Assembly (NCBI GenBank): GCA_964460465.1
Contig: CAYWSB010000003.1
Coordinates: 60,122-124,121 of the forward strand
From: SLRI01 sp964460465
Lineage (GTDB): Bacteria; Pseudomonadota; Alphaproteobacteria; Geminicoccales; Geminicoccaceae
Length of the DNA: 64,000 nucleotides
Direction of reading: 5' to 3'
The notes under the pieces are model-generated. The model searched no databases. It was not told where the DNA came from and saw nothing but the letters and a program-made list of their open reading frames with translations. Shown in pieces: positions 43,721 through 51,997 of the stretch. A program made the position numbers and the translations under genes. The stretch's first letter is position 1, and each line of letters opens with the position of its first letter.

Positions 43721-44905
43721 ATGCCGATCCGATCCGACCCGCGCCGTCTCGGCCATTGGGAGACGATCTCGACGGTAGCCGAGCCTGTGCGGGCCTACAT
43801 TCCGCCAGCACTGCCGCCCGCTCCGCCGTTGCGCATGGAAGGGCTATATCGTGCCCTCGAGGCGGCGAGCCAAGCGCTAGGGCGACTGGACGGTGTGTCC
43901 TCGGTCCTGCCGGACACCTCGCTCTTCCTATACATGTACGTGCGGAAGGAAGCGCTGCTTTCGTCCCAGATCGAGGGGACACAGTCGTCGCTGTCCGACC
44001 TTCTGCTCTTCGAGCTCGAGGAGCTGCCGGGAGCGCCCCTGGACGACGTGGTCGAGGTCTCCAACTACGTCGCCGCCATGCGGCATGGGGAGCAGCGGCT
44101 CCGCCAGGATATGCCGATCTCGAGCCGGCTCATCCGCGAGATCCACGGCATTCTGCTCGCCAAGGGCAGGGGGGTGGAGAAGCAGCCGGGTGAGTTTCGC
44201 TCGTCACAGAACTGGATCGGTGGCACGCGACCGGGCAACGCACTCTTCGTGCCGCCGCCGCCCGGGCGGGTCGTCGAGCTGATGTCGGATCTCGAGAAGT
44301 TCGTCCATGCTAAGCAACCGCCCTTGCCGGTCCTAATCAGGGCCGGGCTCGTGCATGTGCAGTTCGAGACGATCCATCCCTTCCTCGACGGCAATGGCCG
44401 GCTGGGGCGGCTTTTGATCACGCTTCTACTCATCGCCGAGGGTGTGCTGAAGGAGCCAACTCTATACTTGAGCCTCTATTTCAAGACCCATCGGGCAGCT
44501 TATTACGAGCTTCTCCAAAGGGTCCGCGAACGGGGCGACTGGGAAGCTTGGCTTGAGTTCTTCCTGACAGGGGTCGCAGAGACGTCGAAACAGGCAGCCG
44601 AGACGGCCGCCGAGCTGCTCCGGCTGTTCGCGGCGGACAGCCGGAGGATCGAGCAATTGGGCCGGCCGGCTGCGTCGGCGCTCAGGGTGCATGGAGCCCT
44701 TCAAACGCGGCCCTTCATCACTGTTGCCGACGTGTCGCGGCGCCTCGGCCTCTCGCAACCGACGATACGCAAGTCGATCGCGCACCTGGAGCAGCTAAGG
44801 ATCGTCGACGAGGTGACCGGCCAGCGCCGCGATAGAGTCTTCGCCTATCGGGATTACATGACGATACTCAACCGTGGCACGGAGCCTCTCGAGCGGTCAC
44901 AGTAG
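43721..44905 (+). CDS. Fic family AMPylase with C-terminal winged helix
   Basis: The 394-residue protein has the Fic catalytic loop IHPFLDGNGRLGRLL (His219 to Arg230) and an N-terminal inhibitory motif SSQIEGT with Glu85, of the class II (S/T)xxxE(G/N) form. Its basal state should be auto-inhibited. The N-terminal Fic_N part starts LPPAPPLRMEGLYRALEAAS. The C-terminal region (FITVADVSRRLGLSQPTIRK) is a winged helix-turn-helix, so the protein can probably bind DNA. Fic enzymes transfer AMP to a target protein; the target is unknown. Codon and base use are less GC-rich than in neighbours, so horizontal transfer is likely. It is regulated by the palindromes just upstream. Confidence 0.92.
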   Translation: MPIRSDPRRLGHWETISTVAEPVRAYIPPALPPAPPLRMEGLYRALEAASQALGRLDGVSSVLPDTSLFLYMYVRKEALLSSQIEGTQSSLSDLLLFELEELPGAPLDDVVEVSNYVAAMRHGEQRLRQDMPISSRLIREIHGILLAKGRGVEKQPGEFRSSQNWIGGTRPGNALFVPPPPGRVVELMSDLEKFVHAKQPPLPVLIRAGLVHVQFETIHPFLDGNGRLGRLLITLLLIAEGVLKEPTLYLSLYFKTHRAAYYELLQRVRERGDWEAWLEFFLTGVAETSKQAAETAAELLRLFAADSRRIEQLGRPAASALRVHGALQTRPFITVADVSRRLGLSQPTIRKSIAHLEQLRIVDEVTGQRRDRVFAYRDYMTILNRGTEPLERSQ

Positions 44906-45014
44906 CGGGGTCGGTCGCGGGCGCCCGAGGTAGCTGCTCACCGCCTGCCCCGACCAAGGAAATACGGGGGCGTGGGGGCGGTCATCCGACACACTCTATC
45001 TTTTTGCACCCCCA

Positions 45015-45069
45015 ATCCCGCACCTGTAATCATTTCGATCCCGCACCGGTTTCCCCTCAATCCCGAACC
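45015..45069 (+). repeat. Three direct copies of an ATCCCGCACC-type 10-mer
   Basis: Copies start at 45015, 45038 and 45060 (the last reads ATCCCGAACC), spaced 22-23 bases, so they fall on nearly the same helix face every two turns. The third lies in the end of the ABC ATPase gene. They sit between the Fic gene and the ABC operon. They could be regulator sites for either side or a small duplication. Confidence 0.5.
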
Positions 45070-46112
45070 AGCGTCACCCCGTGCGTGCCGAGGTCGAGGC
45101 TGATGTCCTGGCCCACGGCGTGGAGGTGGTTGACGTCGCGGTCGGTGACGAAGAGCTCGCCGAGTGGTGTGTCGATGTCGTACTCGACGTGGCTGCCGAG
45201 ATAGGAGGCGCGCTTGATCCGGCCGCCGATGGCGGCTGCGGCGGGGTCGGCCGAGAGCACGATGCCTTCGGGGCGGATGGCGAGATGGGCCGGGCCGGGG
45301 GCGAGGCCGCGATGCGGCAGGTGGCGCCTGGCGTTGCCGATGATCACCTCGGCCAGCTCGCCGTCGGTGGCGGCGATGGTGACGTCGACGACGTTGGCGT
45401 CGCCGATGAAGTCCGCCACGAACCGGTCGGCCGGCGCCTCGTAGAGCTCGCGCGGCTGGCCCACCTGGGCGATGACGGCGTTGTTCATCACGACGATCCG
45501 GTCGGAGATGGCCAGCGCCTCCTCCTGGTCGTGGGTGACGTAGACGGCGGTGAGGCCGAGGCGCTGCTGCAGCTCGCGGATCTCTTCCCTGACCCGGCGG
45601 CGGAGCTTGGCGTCGAGGTTGGAGAGGGGCTCGTCGAAGAGCAGCACCTCGGGCTCGAGGACGACGGCCCTGGCCACGGCGACGCGCTGCTGCTGGCCGC
45701 CGGAGAGCTCCGACGGCAGCCGCGCGCCGAGATGCGAGAGGCCGACCAGGGCCAGGGCCTGCTCGGCGCGCTCCTTGACCTCGCTCTTCGGCCGGCCCGA
45801 GACCTTGAGGCCGTAGCCGACGTTCTCCAGCACGGTCATGTGCGGGAAGAGGGCGTAGGACTGGAAGACCATGGCGACGTCGCGGTCGGTGGCCGGGAGG
45901 TTGGTGACGTCGCGCTCGCCGATATGCACGCGGCCGGACGTCGGCAGCTCGAGGCCGGCGATCATCCGAAGGGTCGTGGTCTTGCCGCAGCCCGACGGGC
46001 CGAGCAGGGTGACGAGGTGGCCCTTTTGGATCGCGAAGCTCACCTCCTTGACCGCCACGGTCTCGCCGAAGGCCTTGGTGACGTTGTCGAAGCGGACGGT
46101 GATGGCGGTCAT
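45057..46112 (-). CDS. ABC transporter ATPase, FbpC/AfuC/PotA type
   Basis: The 351-residue protein has Walker A LLGPSGCGKTTTLRMIAG, Q-loop MVFQSYALFPHMTV, signature LPSELSGGQQQRVAVARA, Walker B EVLLFDEPLSNLDA and switch His (VYVTHDQEEALAISDRIVVM). A C-terminal TOBE domain follows (DRFVADFIGDANVVDVTI and later AIRPEGIVLS). It powers the importer encoded by the two upstream genes. Its ATG at 46112 overlaps the permease stop by four bases (ATGA). ATPases of this type serve iron, spermidine, sugar-phosphate or phosphonate importers; the substrate is set by the binding protein. Confidence 0.93.
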   Translation of the reverse strand: MTAITVRFDNVTKAFGETVAVKEVSFAIQKGHLVTLLGPSGCGKTTTLRMIAGLELPTSGRVHIGERDVTNLPATDRDVAMVFQSYALFPHMTVLENVGYGLKVSGRPKSEVKERAEQALALVGLSHLGARLPSELSGGQQQRVAVARAVVLEPEVLLFDEPLSNLDAKLRRRVREEIRELQQRLGLTAVYVTHDQEEALAISDRIVVMNNAVIAQVGQPRELYEAPADRFVADFIGDANVVDVTIAATDGELAEVIIGNARRHLPHRGLAPGPAHLAIRPEGIVLSADPAAAAIGGRIKRASYLGSHVEYDIDTPLGELFVTDRDVNHLHAVGQDISLDLGTHGVTLVRD

Positions 46113-48322
46113 CGACCCGCCCCCGCGAAGCCCGAGGGTGCGGCCGCACCCCGCCGGCCGAGGCGGCGCTCGCCGATCAGAAGCTGGAACAGGCCGATGA
46201 CGATGAGCATGACCACGATGAGCACCGAGCTGTAGGCGATGGCGAGGCCGAAATTGCCGGCTTCCACGCGGTTGAGGATGTAGGTGGTGGCGAGCTCGTA
46301 GCGGGCGGAGACGAGGAAGATCACGGCCGAGATGGCGGTCATGGCGGAGACGAAGCTGTAGACCAGGGCCGCCAGCATCGCCGGCTTCATCAAGGGCATG
46401 AGGATGAGGCGCACGGTCTGGAAGGTCGTGGCCCGATGCGTCAGGGAGGCCTCGTCCAGGCTCTTGTCGAGCTGCGCCAGGGTGGCGATGCCGGCCCGCA
46501 CGCCGACCGGCATGTTCCTGAAGACGAAGGCGAGGATCAGGATGATGCCGGTGCCGGTGATCTCGAGCGGCGGGACGTTGAAGGCGATGATGTAGGCGAC
46601 GCCGATCACCGTGCCGGGGATGGCGAAGCTGAGCATCGTGCCGAACTCGAAGGCCGCCTTGCCGCCGAACTGCTGCCGGGTCAGCAGCCAGGCGGTCAGC
46701 AAGCCGATCATGGCGGTGGGGATCGCCGAGATGAACGCGATCCAGAGCGTGGTCGTGAAGCTGTTCCAGGCGGTGCCGGACCAGACGAGGCCGAAGGCGC
46801 CCTGGGTCACGCCGAACGCCGCCTCGTAGTGCCTGAGCGTGAAGCTGTGGTCGCGGCCCCAGACCTCGACGAAGCCGCCGAACAGGATCATCGAGTACAT
46901 GACGGCCGTGAAGACGGCCCACGGCACGGTGATGGCGTAGGCGGTCCACTTGAGCGGCGTCGGCAGGGGCGTGGGCATGCCGGCATCGCCCTTGCCGGAG
47001 ACGCTGGTGTACTGCTTCTTGCCCAGCCACTGCTGCTGCGCCCAGAAGGCCAGCAGCGTGAAGGCGAGGAGCACGATGGCGAGCATGGCGGCCCGGCCGG
47101 GGTCGTGCTGGGCACCCACGATGGCGAAGAAGATCTCGGTCGAGAGCACCTGGAAATTGCCGCCCAGCACCAGCGGGTTGCCGAAATCGGCCATGCTCTC
47201 GATGAAGCCGAGGAGGAAGGCGTTGGCGAGGCCCGGGCGCATCAGCGGCAGCGAGACGGTGGTGAAGGTCTGCCAGCGCGAGGCGCGGAGCGTCTGCGAG
47301 GCCTCCTCCAGCGACGGGCTGACCCCCTCCACCACCCCGATCATGACGAGAAAGGCGATCGGCGTGAAGGACAGCACCTGGGCGAGCCAGACGCCCCAGA
47401 AGCCGTAGATCCAACGCCCGCCGTCGATGCCGAAGAGGGTGGCGAAGAACTGGGTGACGGTGCCCGAGCGGCCGAAGAGCAGGATGATCGCGAGGCTGAC
47501 GACGAAGGGGGGCGTGATGATGGGCAGGATGGTCAGCGCCCGGAGCGCCTTCTTCGCCGGGAAGGCCGTGCGGGTGACGACCAGCGCGAAGGCGAGGCCG
47601 AGCAGCGTCGTGCCGGCACCGGTGGCGATGGCCAGCGTCAGCGTGTTCCAGGCGACCCCGCAGCGCGGCCCGCCGGCGAGGCAGCCGAGGCCCCAGATAC
47701 GGGTGTCGACGAAGCGCTCGACGAAGAGCAGTGGCGCAAAGCTGCCGTCGGCGGCCTGCAGCGCGCCGGTCAGGATGCGGGCCACCGGGAAGAAGATGAA
47801 GGCCGCGACCAGAGCCACGATCAGCGTGATCGAGCCGACGACGAAGCGGTCGCCGTTGACGGCGCCGCGCGCCGCGACGCCCTGCGCGAAGAGCATGAGG
47901 AAGGCGAGCAGCGTGAGGGCGGCACCGCTGCCGACGCCGAACTGGCGGACCTCGAGCGGCCCGAGCCAGGCCTCGAGGAACGCGAAGCCCCAGCCGCGAT
48001 GGATGATCACGAAGCCCTGGCCGATGAGCCAGAGCGTGCCGAAGACGCCGCAGGCGATCAGCAGATTGGCTGCGGCCGGCGTATCCTGGCGGCGGCCGAG
48101 CAGCAGCAGCGGGGCAAGGAGCGGCAGGACGAGCGGCAGGAGCCAGATCCTGCCGTGGAGCAGCGCCTGCTGCAGGCCGGGGGCGGTGGCTTGCCGGTCC
48201 CAGGCGAGGATCCAGCCGGTATCGAAGAGGCCGCGCGACTGCGCGTACCAGGGGATAAGCACGAAGCCCACCCAGCCGATGGCGAGCCACAGGCCGAGTG
48301 GGCCGGCTTTCGTCAAGGACAC
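46109..48322 (-). CDS. ABC importer permease, two fused membrane domains (FbpB/AfuB type)
   Basis: The 737-residue protein has about 12-14 membrane helices and two copies of the EAA coupling motif, at SPSLEEASQTLRASRWQTFT and DKSLDEASLTHRATTFQTVR. A single large permease with two fused domains is the FbpB/AfuB form. An unusually long N-terminal hydrophobic stretch precedes the first domain. The ATPase gene overlaps its stop by four bases, and the binding-protein gene is 21 bases upstream, so the three form one transporter operon. Confidence 0.92.
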   Translation of the reverse strand: MSLTKAGPLGLWLAIGWVGFVLIPWYAQSRGLFDTGWILAWDRQATAPGLQQALLHGRIWLLPLVLPLLAPLLLLGRRQDTPAAANLLIACGVFGTLWLIGQGFVIIHRGWGFAFLEAWLGPLEVRQFGVGSGAALTLLAFLMLFAQGVAARGAVNGDRFVVGSITLIVALVAAFIFFPVARILTGALQAADGSFAPLLFVERFVDTRIWGLGCLAGGPRCGVAWNTLTLAIATGAGTTLLGLAFALVVTRTAFPAKKALRALTILPIITPPFVVSLAIILLFGRSGTVTQFFATLFGIDGGRWIYGFWGVWLAQVLSFTPIAFLVMIGVVEGVSPSLEEASQTLRASRWQTFTTVSLPLMRPGLANAFLLGFIESMADFGNPLVLGGNFQVLSTEIFFAIVGAQHDPGRAAMLAIVLLAFTLLAFWAQQQWLGKKQYTSVSGKGDAGMPTPLPTPLKWTAYAITVPWAVFTAVMYSMILFGGFVEVWGRDHSFTLRHYEAAFGVTQGAFGLVWSGTAWNSFTTTLWIAFISAIPTAMIGLLTAWLLTRQQFGGKAAFEFGTMLSFAIPGTVIGVAYIIAFNVPPLEITGTGIILILAFVFRNMPVGVRAGIATLAQLDKSLDEASLTHRATTFQTVRLILMPLMKPAMLAALVYSFVSAMTAISAVIFLVSARYELATTYILNRVEAGNFGLAIAYSSVLIVVMLIVIGLFQLLIGERRLGRRGAAAPSGFAGAGR

Positions 48323-48343
48323 GGAGCGGCTTTACCGCCGGTG

Positions 48344-49393
48344 TCAGTTCGGCAGGCTGCCGACCTCGTTGTCCCAGCGCTCGAGCAGCCTGGCGCGGAC
48401 GTCGGACGAGCCGAAGGTCTTGAAGTCGTAGTCGATCAGCGTGATCGTCTCGAAATTCGGGCTTTCCGGCGGCGCCTCGGCGTTGCGGTTCGACGGCACC
48501 TGGTAGGCGGCGACCTCACGCGCCTTGCTCTGGATGTCGGCCCTGAGCACGAAGTCGTAGAAGGCCCTCGCACTCTCGGGGTTCCTCGCCCCCTTGATGA
48601 TGCTCATCGAGCCGATCTCGTAGCCGGTGCCCTCGCAGGGGGAGACCACCTCGATCGGGAAGCCCGCCACCTTCTGCGTGACCGCGTCGTGCTGGAAGAC
48701 GATGCCGATCATCGTCTCGCCGCGGGCGGCGGCGGTGATCGGGGCCGAGCCGGAGCGCGTGTACTGGTTGATGTTGGCGTGCAGCGCCTTGAGGTAGTCG
48801 AAGCCCTCGTCCTCGCCCATCATCTGCACGAAGGTGGCGAGGGCGGTGTAGGCGGTGCCCGAGCTGTTCGGGTTGGCCATCTGGATCTCACCCTTGAACT
48901 CGGGCTTGATCAGGTCGGCCCAGCAGGCCGGCGGCTCGAGGCCCTTCTCGGCCAAAAGCTCGGTGTTGTAGCCGAAGCCCAGGGCGCCGGCGTAGATGCC
49001 GACGGTCTTGCCGCCCGCGGCCTCGTACTGGCTGATCGCCCAGTCGTGCAGCTCCGGCAGCATCGGCGAGTCGTACGCCTCGGTCAGGTCCTCCTCGGCC
49101 GCCACCAGATGCGGGTCGCCGGTGCCGCCCCACCAGACGTCGCCACGCGGGTTGTCGGCCTCGGCCTTGATCTGGGCATAGGTCTCGCCCGAGCTCTTGC
49201 GGGTCATGGCGACGCGGATGCCGGTCTCGCGCTCGAACTCGGTGACGACCTGCTGGCACCACTCCTCCTGCGGGCTGCAGTAGAGCACGAGCTCCTGCGC
49301 CTGGGCCTGGGAGCCGGTCCAGCCGGCGGCCGACAGCCCCACGACGACGGCGGCGCCGGCGAGCAACGCCCGGCGGCTCTGACGGTGCGACAT
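48344..49393 (-). CDS. ABC importer substrate-binding protein, FbpA/AfuA-like
   Basis: The 349-residue protein has an export signal (MSHRQSRRALLAGAAVVVGL; RR-A-L-L makes a Tat route possible) cleaved near AQA. The mature protein is a two-lobe solute-binding protein (LVLYCSPQEEWCQQVVTEFE, DVWWGGTGDPHLVAAEEDLT). It lacks the paired Tyr that binds iron in true FbpA; that position reads YQVPSNRNAEAP. It has GIVFQHDAVTQKV and SPCEGTGYEIGS, His-Asp and Glu residues in places reported to bind the sugar in AfuA, a hexose-phosphate-binding protein. The neighbouring PfkB kinase and HAD phosphatase fit that idea. A GGTTCGAACC palindrome (49410-49419) is 17 bases upstream of the ATG. Confidence 0.82.
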   Translation of the reverse strand: MSHRQSRRALLAGAAVVVGLSAAGWTGSQAQAQELVLYCSPQEEWCQQVVTEFERETGIRVAMTRKSSGETYAQIKAEADNPRGDVWWGGTGDPHLVAAEEDLTEAYDSPMLPELHDWAISQYEAAGGKTVGIYAGALGFGYNTELLAEKGLEPPACWADLIKPEFKGEIQMANPNSSGTAYTALATFVQMMGEDEGFDYLKALHANINQYTRSGSAPITAAARGETMIGIVFQHDAVTQKVAGFPIEVVSPCEGTGYEIGSMSIIKGARNPESARAFYDFVLRADIQSKAREVAAYQVPSNRNAEAPPESPNFETITLIDYDFKTFGSSDVRARLLERWDNEVGSLPN

Positions 49394-49504
49394 GACTTGC
49401 CTCTCTCTTGGTTCGAACCTCGTTGGTCGCTCCGCCTAGAGAACGACGATGACGGTTCGATGACAAGCCTAATCGTGGTGAGCGCTGCCGCCGGGGCGTC
49501 GTTG

Positions 49505-50233
49505 CTAGAGCAGCTCGGCCAGGTCGTCGATCACGAGATCGGCGCCGGCGGCGCGGAGCGCCGCCCGGCTGTTGCCGCGCAGCACGCCCACCACGCAGCC
49601 GAAGCCGCCGCGCCGCGCAGCCATGACGCCGGCCTCGGTCGCCTCGATGACGCAACTCCAGCCCGGCTCGACACCGAGCCACGCGGCGGCGAAGAGAAGG
49701 CCGTCCGGCGCCGGTTGTGCTTCGAGCCGCTCGCGCTCCAGCACGCGGCCGTCGACCACGACGTCGAAGCGGCAGGCGAGCCCGGCGCGGTCGATCACCA
49801 GCTCGCCGTTGCGCGAGGCCGTCACCAGGGCGGTCGGGCGGGTGAGCTCGCGCAACCGGTCGAGGAACCGCAGGCTGCCGGCGAACACGTTCACCCCGCG
49901 CTCCTCGACCAGCCGTCCGAAGAGGGCGCTCTTGCGCCGGCCGAGCCCGTGCACGGTCAGGTCCGCACAGCAATCGTCCGGGTGCCCGTCCGGCAGCTCG
50001 AGCTCGCGCGACGCCAGGACGGTCCGCACCGCGTCCGCCGCGCTGCGGCCGCGAACGTGGCGCCCGTAGTCCTCGACCGGGCGGAACGGCCGCACGCCGT
50101 TCGCGGGCATTAGGCTGGCGAAGGCATCGTCGAACACGGTCTTCCAGGCCCGCGCGTGCAGGCCGGCGGTGTCGGTCACGACACCATCGAGGTCGATGAC
50201 GTAGGCGTCGAAGCCTAGGACAGATCCCGACAT
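49505..50233 (-). CDS. HAD-family hydrolase, beta-phosphoglucomutase/phosphatase-like
   Basis: The 242-residue protein has the HAD core: motif I AYVIDLDGVVTDTAGLHARA with the nucleophile Asp, motif II ALVTASRNGELV and motif III/IV AWLGVEPGWSCVIEATEAGV. The cap is helical (HARAWKTVFDDAFASL) as in the beta-PGM branch, which interconverts or dephosphorylates sugar phosphates. Its start overlaps the end of the upstream PfkB gene by 19 bases, so they are coupled. The transporter genes begin 111 bases downstream on the same strand. A role in sugar-phosphate metabolism is inferred. Confidence 0.85.
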   Translation of the reverse strand: MSGSVLGFDAYVIDLDGVVTDTAGLHARAWKTVFDDAFASLMPANGVRPFRPVEDYGRHVRGRSAADAVRTVLASRELELPDGHPDDCCADLTVHGLGRRKSALFGRLVEERGVNVFAGSLRFLDRLRELTRPTALVTASRNGELVIDRAGLACRFDVVVDGRVLERERLEAQPAPDGLLFAAAWLGVEPGWSCVIEATEAGVMAARRGGFGCVVGVLRGNSRAALRAAGADLVIDDLAELL

Positions 50234-51150
50234 AGTGGTTCCCAGAAACGCATGACGTCGGCCTTGCGGCAGAGCTCGGAGCCGGCGGTGAGCACGGTGG
50301 CGGTGCCGGCGGCGACGCCCAGCGCGAACGCCCGGTCGACCGGCTCGCCGCCGGCCAGGCCGTGGACCATGCCGGCGACGAAGCTGTCGCCGGCACCCAC
50401 CGCACTTTTCGGCTCGATCTCGGGCGGGGTGAGCCACTTGATCCCCTGGCTGCTGGCGAGCATCGCGCCGTCGTGGCCGAGGGTCACGGCGAGGAGGTTC
50501 ACCCGGCCACGGCCGATCAGCTCGCGCGCCGCCTCCTCCAGGGTCTGCCGGTCGTCGAGTTGGTGGCCCATCAGGGCGGCGAACTCGCCGCGGCTGGGCT
50601 TGGCGAGGAACACGCCCTCCTCGAGGGTCGCGGCCAGCGGCGGGCCCGAGGTGTCGAGCACCAATCGGCCGCCGCGGCGCCGCACGTCGGCCGCCAGCGC
50701 GGCGTAGACGTCGTCCGGCACGCCGCGCGGCAGGCTGCCGCTGGCGACGACGAAGTCGACGTCGAGAAGGGCGATGAAGTCGAGCGCCGCCTGCCACTCC
50801 CGGGTCGCGACGCGCGGCCCCTCGGGCGTGAAGCGGTATTCTTGCCTGGTCGATGCCTCGTAGACCACGTGGCTGACGCGCGTCGGCTCGTCGATGTGGA
50901 TCTGGTGCGCCATCACCCCGGCATCGCGCACCAGCTCCTCGAGCACCGCCCCCGACCGGCCGCCGGCGAGGAAGACCGCGAAGCTCTCGCCGCCGAGCTC
51001 GTTGACCACGCGCGCGACGTTGATCCCGCCGCCGCCCGGCTCGAACCGCTCGTTGGTGGTCCGCACCTTGTGCAACGGCCGCACCCGGTCGGTCGTGCAG
51101 GACGAGTCCACGGCCGGGTTCAAGGTCAGGGTGACGATCCGCTTCGGCAT
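50215..51150 (-). CDS. PfkB-family sugar-phosphate kinase (1-phosphofructokinase/hexose kinase type)
   Basis: The 311-residue protein has the tagatose-6-phosphate/fructose-1-phosphate kinase start (RIVTLTLNPAVDSSCTTDRV), the substrate loop PGGGGINVARVVNELGG, and the ATP-site SAVGAGDSFVAGMVHGLAGG with the catalytic Asp. This branch (FruK/LacC/PfkB) phosphorylates sugar phosphates such as fructose-1-phosphate or fructose-6-phosphate. It is first in a minus-strand run: kinase, HAD phosphatase, then binding protein, permease and ATPase. The absence of PTS genes nearby suggests that the sugar phosphate comes in through the ABC importer. ATG 51150 is used. Confidence 0.87.
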   Translation of the reverse strand: MPKRIVTLTLNPAVDSSCTTDRVRPLHKVRTTNERFEPGGGGINVARVVNELGGESFAVFLAGGRSGAVLEELVRDAGVMAHQIHIDEPTRVSHVVYEASTRQEYRFTPEGPRVATREWQAALDFIALLDVDFVVASGSLPRGVPDDVYAALAADVRRRGGRLVLDTSGPPLAATLEEGVFLAKPSRGEFAALMGHQLDDRQTLEEAARELIGRGRVNLLAVTLGHDGAMLASSQGIKWLTPPEIEPKSAVGAGDSFVAGMVHGLAGGEPVDRAFALGVAAGTATVLTAGSELCRKADVMRFWEPLCRDLS

Positions 51151-51266
51151 CAACGTCTCGCTTTGCTGTTTTACCCGTCGGCCGGAAGTTTTATCGTCAA
51201 CTTGGCGGCGCTCCAAGACGGGTATCGCAGCGACTGGCGCAGGATGCGCTGTCAACTTGTGTACGC

Positions 51267-51288
51267 ATGATCCATGTCAATGGATCAT
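51267..51288 (+). promoter_or_regulatory. 22-bp inverted repeat before the peroxiredoxin gene
   Basis: ATGATCCAT (51267-51275) and ATGGATCAT (51280-51288) form a perfect 9-bp inverted repeat with a four-base spacer. It ends 28 bases before the ATG, so it is likely an operator or mRNA hairpin. GTCAACTTG occurs twice just upstream (51193 and 51251). The binding protein is unknown; redox regulators such as OxyR or a MarR/Fur-type protein are possible. Confidence 0.5.
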
Positions 51289-51315
51289 TACCACGAAAAA
51301 AATGGGAGACTCGCG

Positions 51316-51978
51316 ATGACACTGCTGATCGGAGAGACCGCGCCGAACTTCCGGGCGCAGACGACCGAGGGCGAGATCGACTTCCACGCCTGGATGGGCG
51401 ACAGCTGGTGCGTGCTGTTCTCGCATCCCAAGGACTTCACCCCGGTCTGCACCACCGAGCTCGGCACGATGGCCCGGCTCAAGCCCGAGTTCGACCGGCG
51501 CAACTGCAAGATCATCGGGCTGAGCGTCGACCCGGTGGAGGACCATGTGCGCTGGTCCAGGGACATCGAGGAGACGATGGGGGCGGCACCCAACTACCCG
51601 ATGATCGGCGACCACGACCTCGCGGTCGCCAAGCTCTACCGCATGCTTCCGGCGGATGCCGGCGACAGCGCCAAGGGCCGCACGCCCGCGGACAACGCCA
51701 CGGTCCGCAACGTCTACGTCATCGGCCCGGACAAGAAGATCAAGCTGGTCCTCTCCTACCCGATGACCACCGGCCGCAACTTCGCCGAGATCCTGCGGGC
51801 CATCGATTCACTGCAGCTCACCGCCCGGCACCAGGTGGCCACGCCGGCCAACTGGGAGCATGGCCAGGACGTGATCATCACCGCCGCGGTCTCCGACGAG
51901 GCCGCCAAGGTGAAGTTCCCGGCCGGGTGGCGCGCGCCCAAGCCCTACATGCGGATCGTCGGGCAGCCGAAGGACTGA
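51316..51978 (+). CDS. 1-Cys peroxiredoxin (Prx6-type)
   Basis: The 220-residue protein has the peroxidatic Cys45 in HPKDFTPVCTTELGTM. No resolving Cys is evident, and the C-terminal domain (QLTARHQVATPANWEHGQDV) is that of the Prx6 group. It reduces hydrogen peroxide or organic peroxides with an external thiol such as glutathione or another partner. ATG 51316 follows GGGAG by 8 bases. An inverted repeat lies in front. It converges with the RraA-like gene 19 bases away. Confidence 0.93.
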   Translation: MTLLIGETAPNFRAQTTEGEIDFHAWMGDSWCVLFSHPKDFTPVCTTELGTMARLKPEFDRRNCKIIGLSVDPVEDHVRWSRDIEETMGAAPNYPMIGDHDLAVAKLYRMLPADAGDSAKGRTPADNATVRNVYVIGPDKKIKLVLSYPMTTGRNFAEILRAIDSLQLTARHQVATPANWEHGQDVIITAAVSDEAAKVKFPAGWRAPKPYMRIVGQPKD

Positions 51979-51997
51979 GCGGTCGCCGCCCCGGGTC

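Noticed and set aside
46436..50113. A 1,225-codon plus-strand open frame across the ABC operon
   Set aside because: Antisense to the permease, binding protein and HAD genes, which all have full domain signatures; the translation is an acidic, Gly/Arg-rich shadow.
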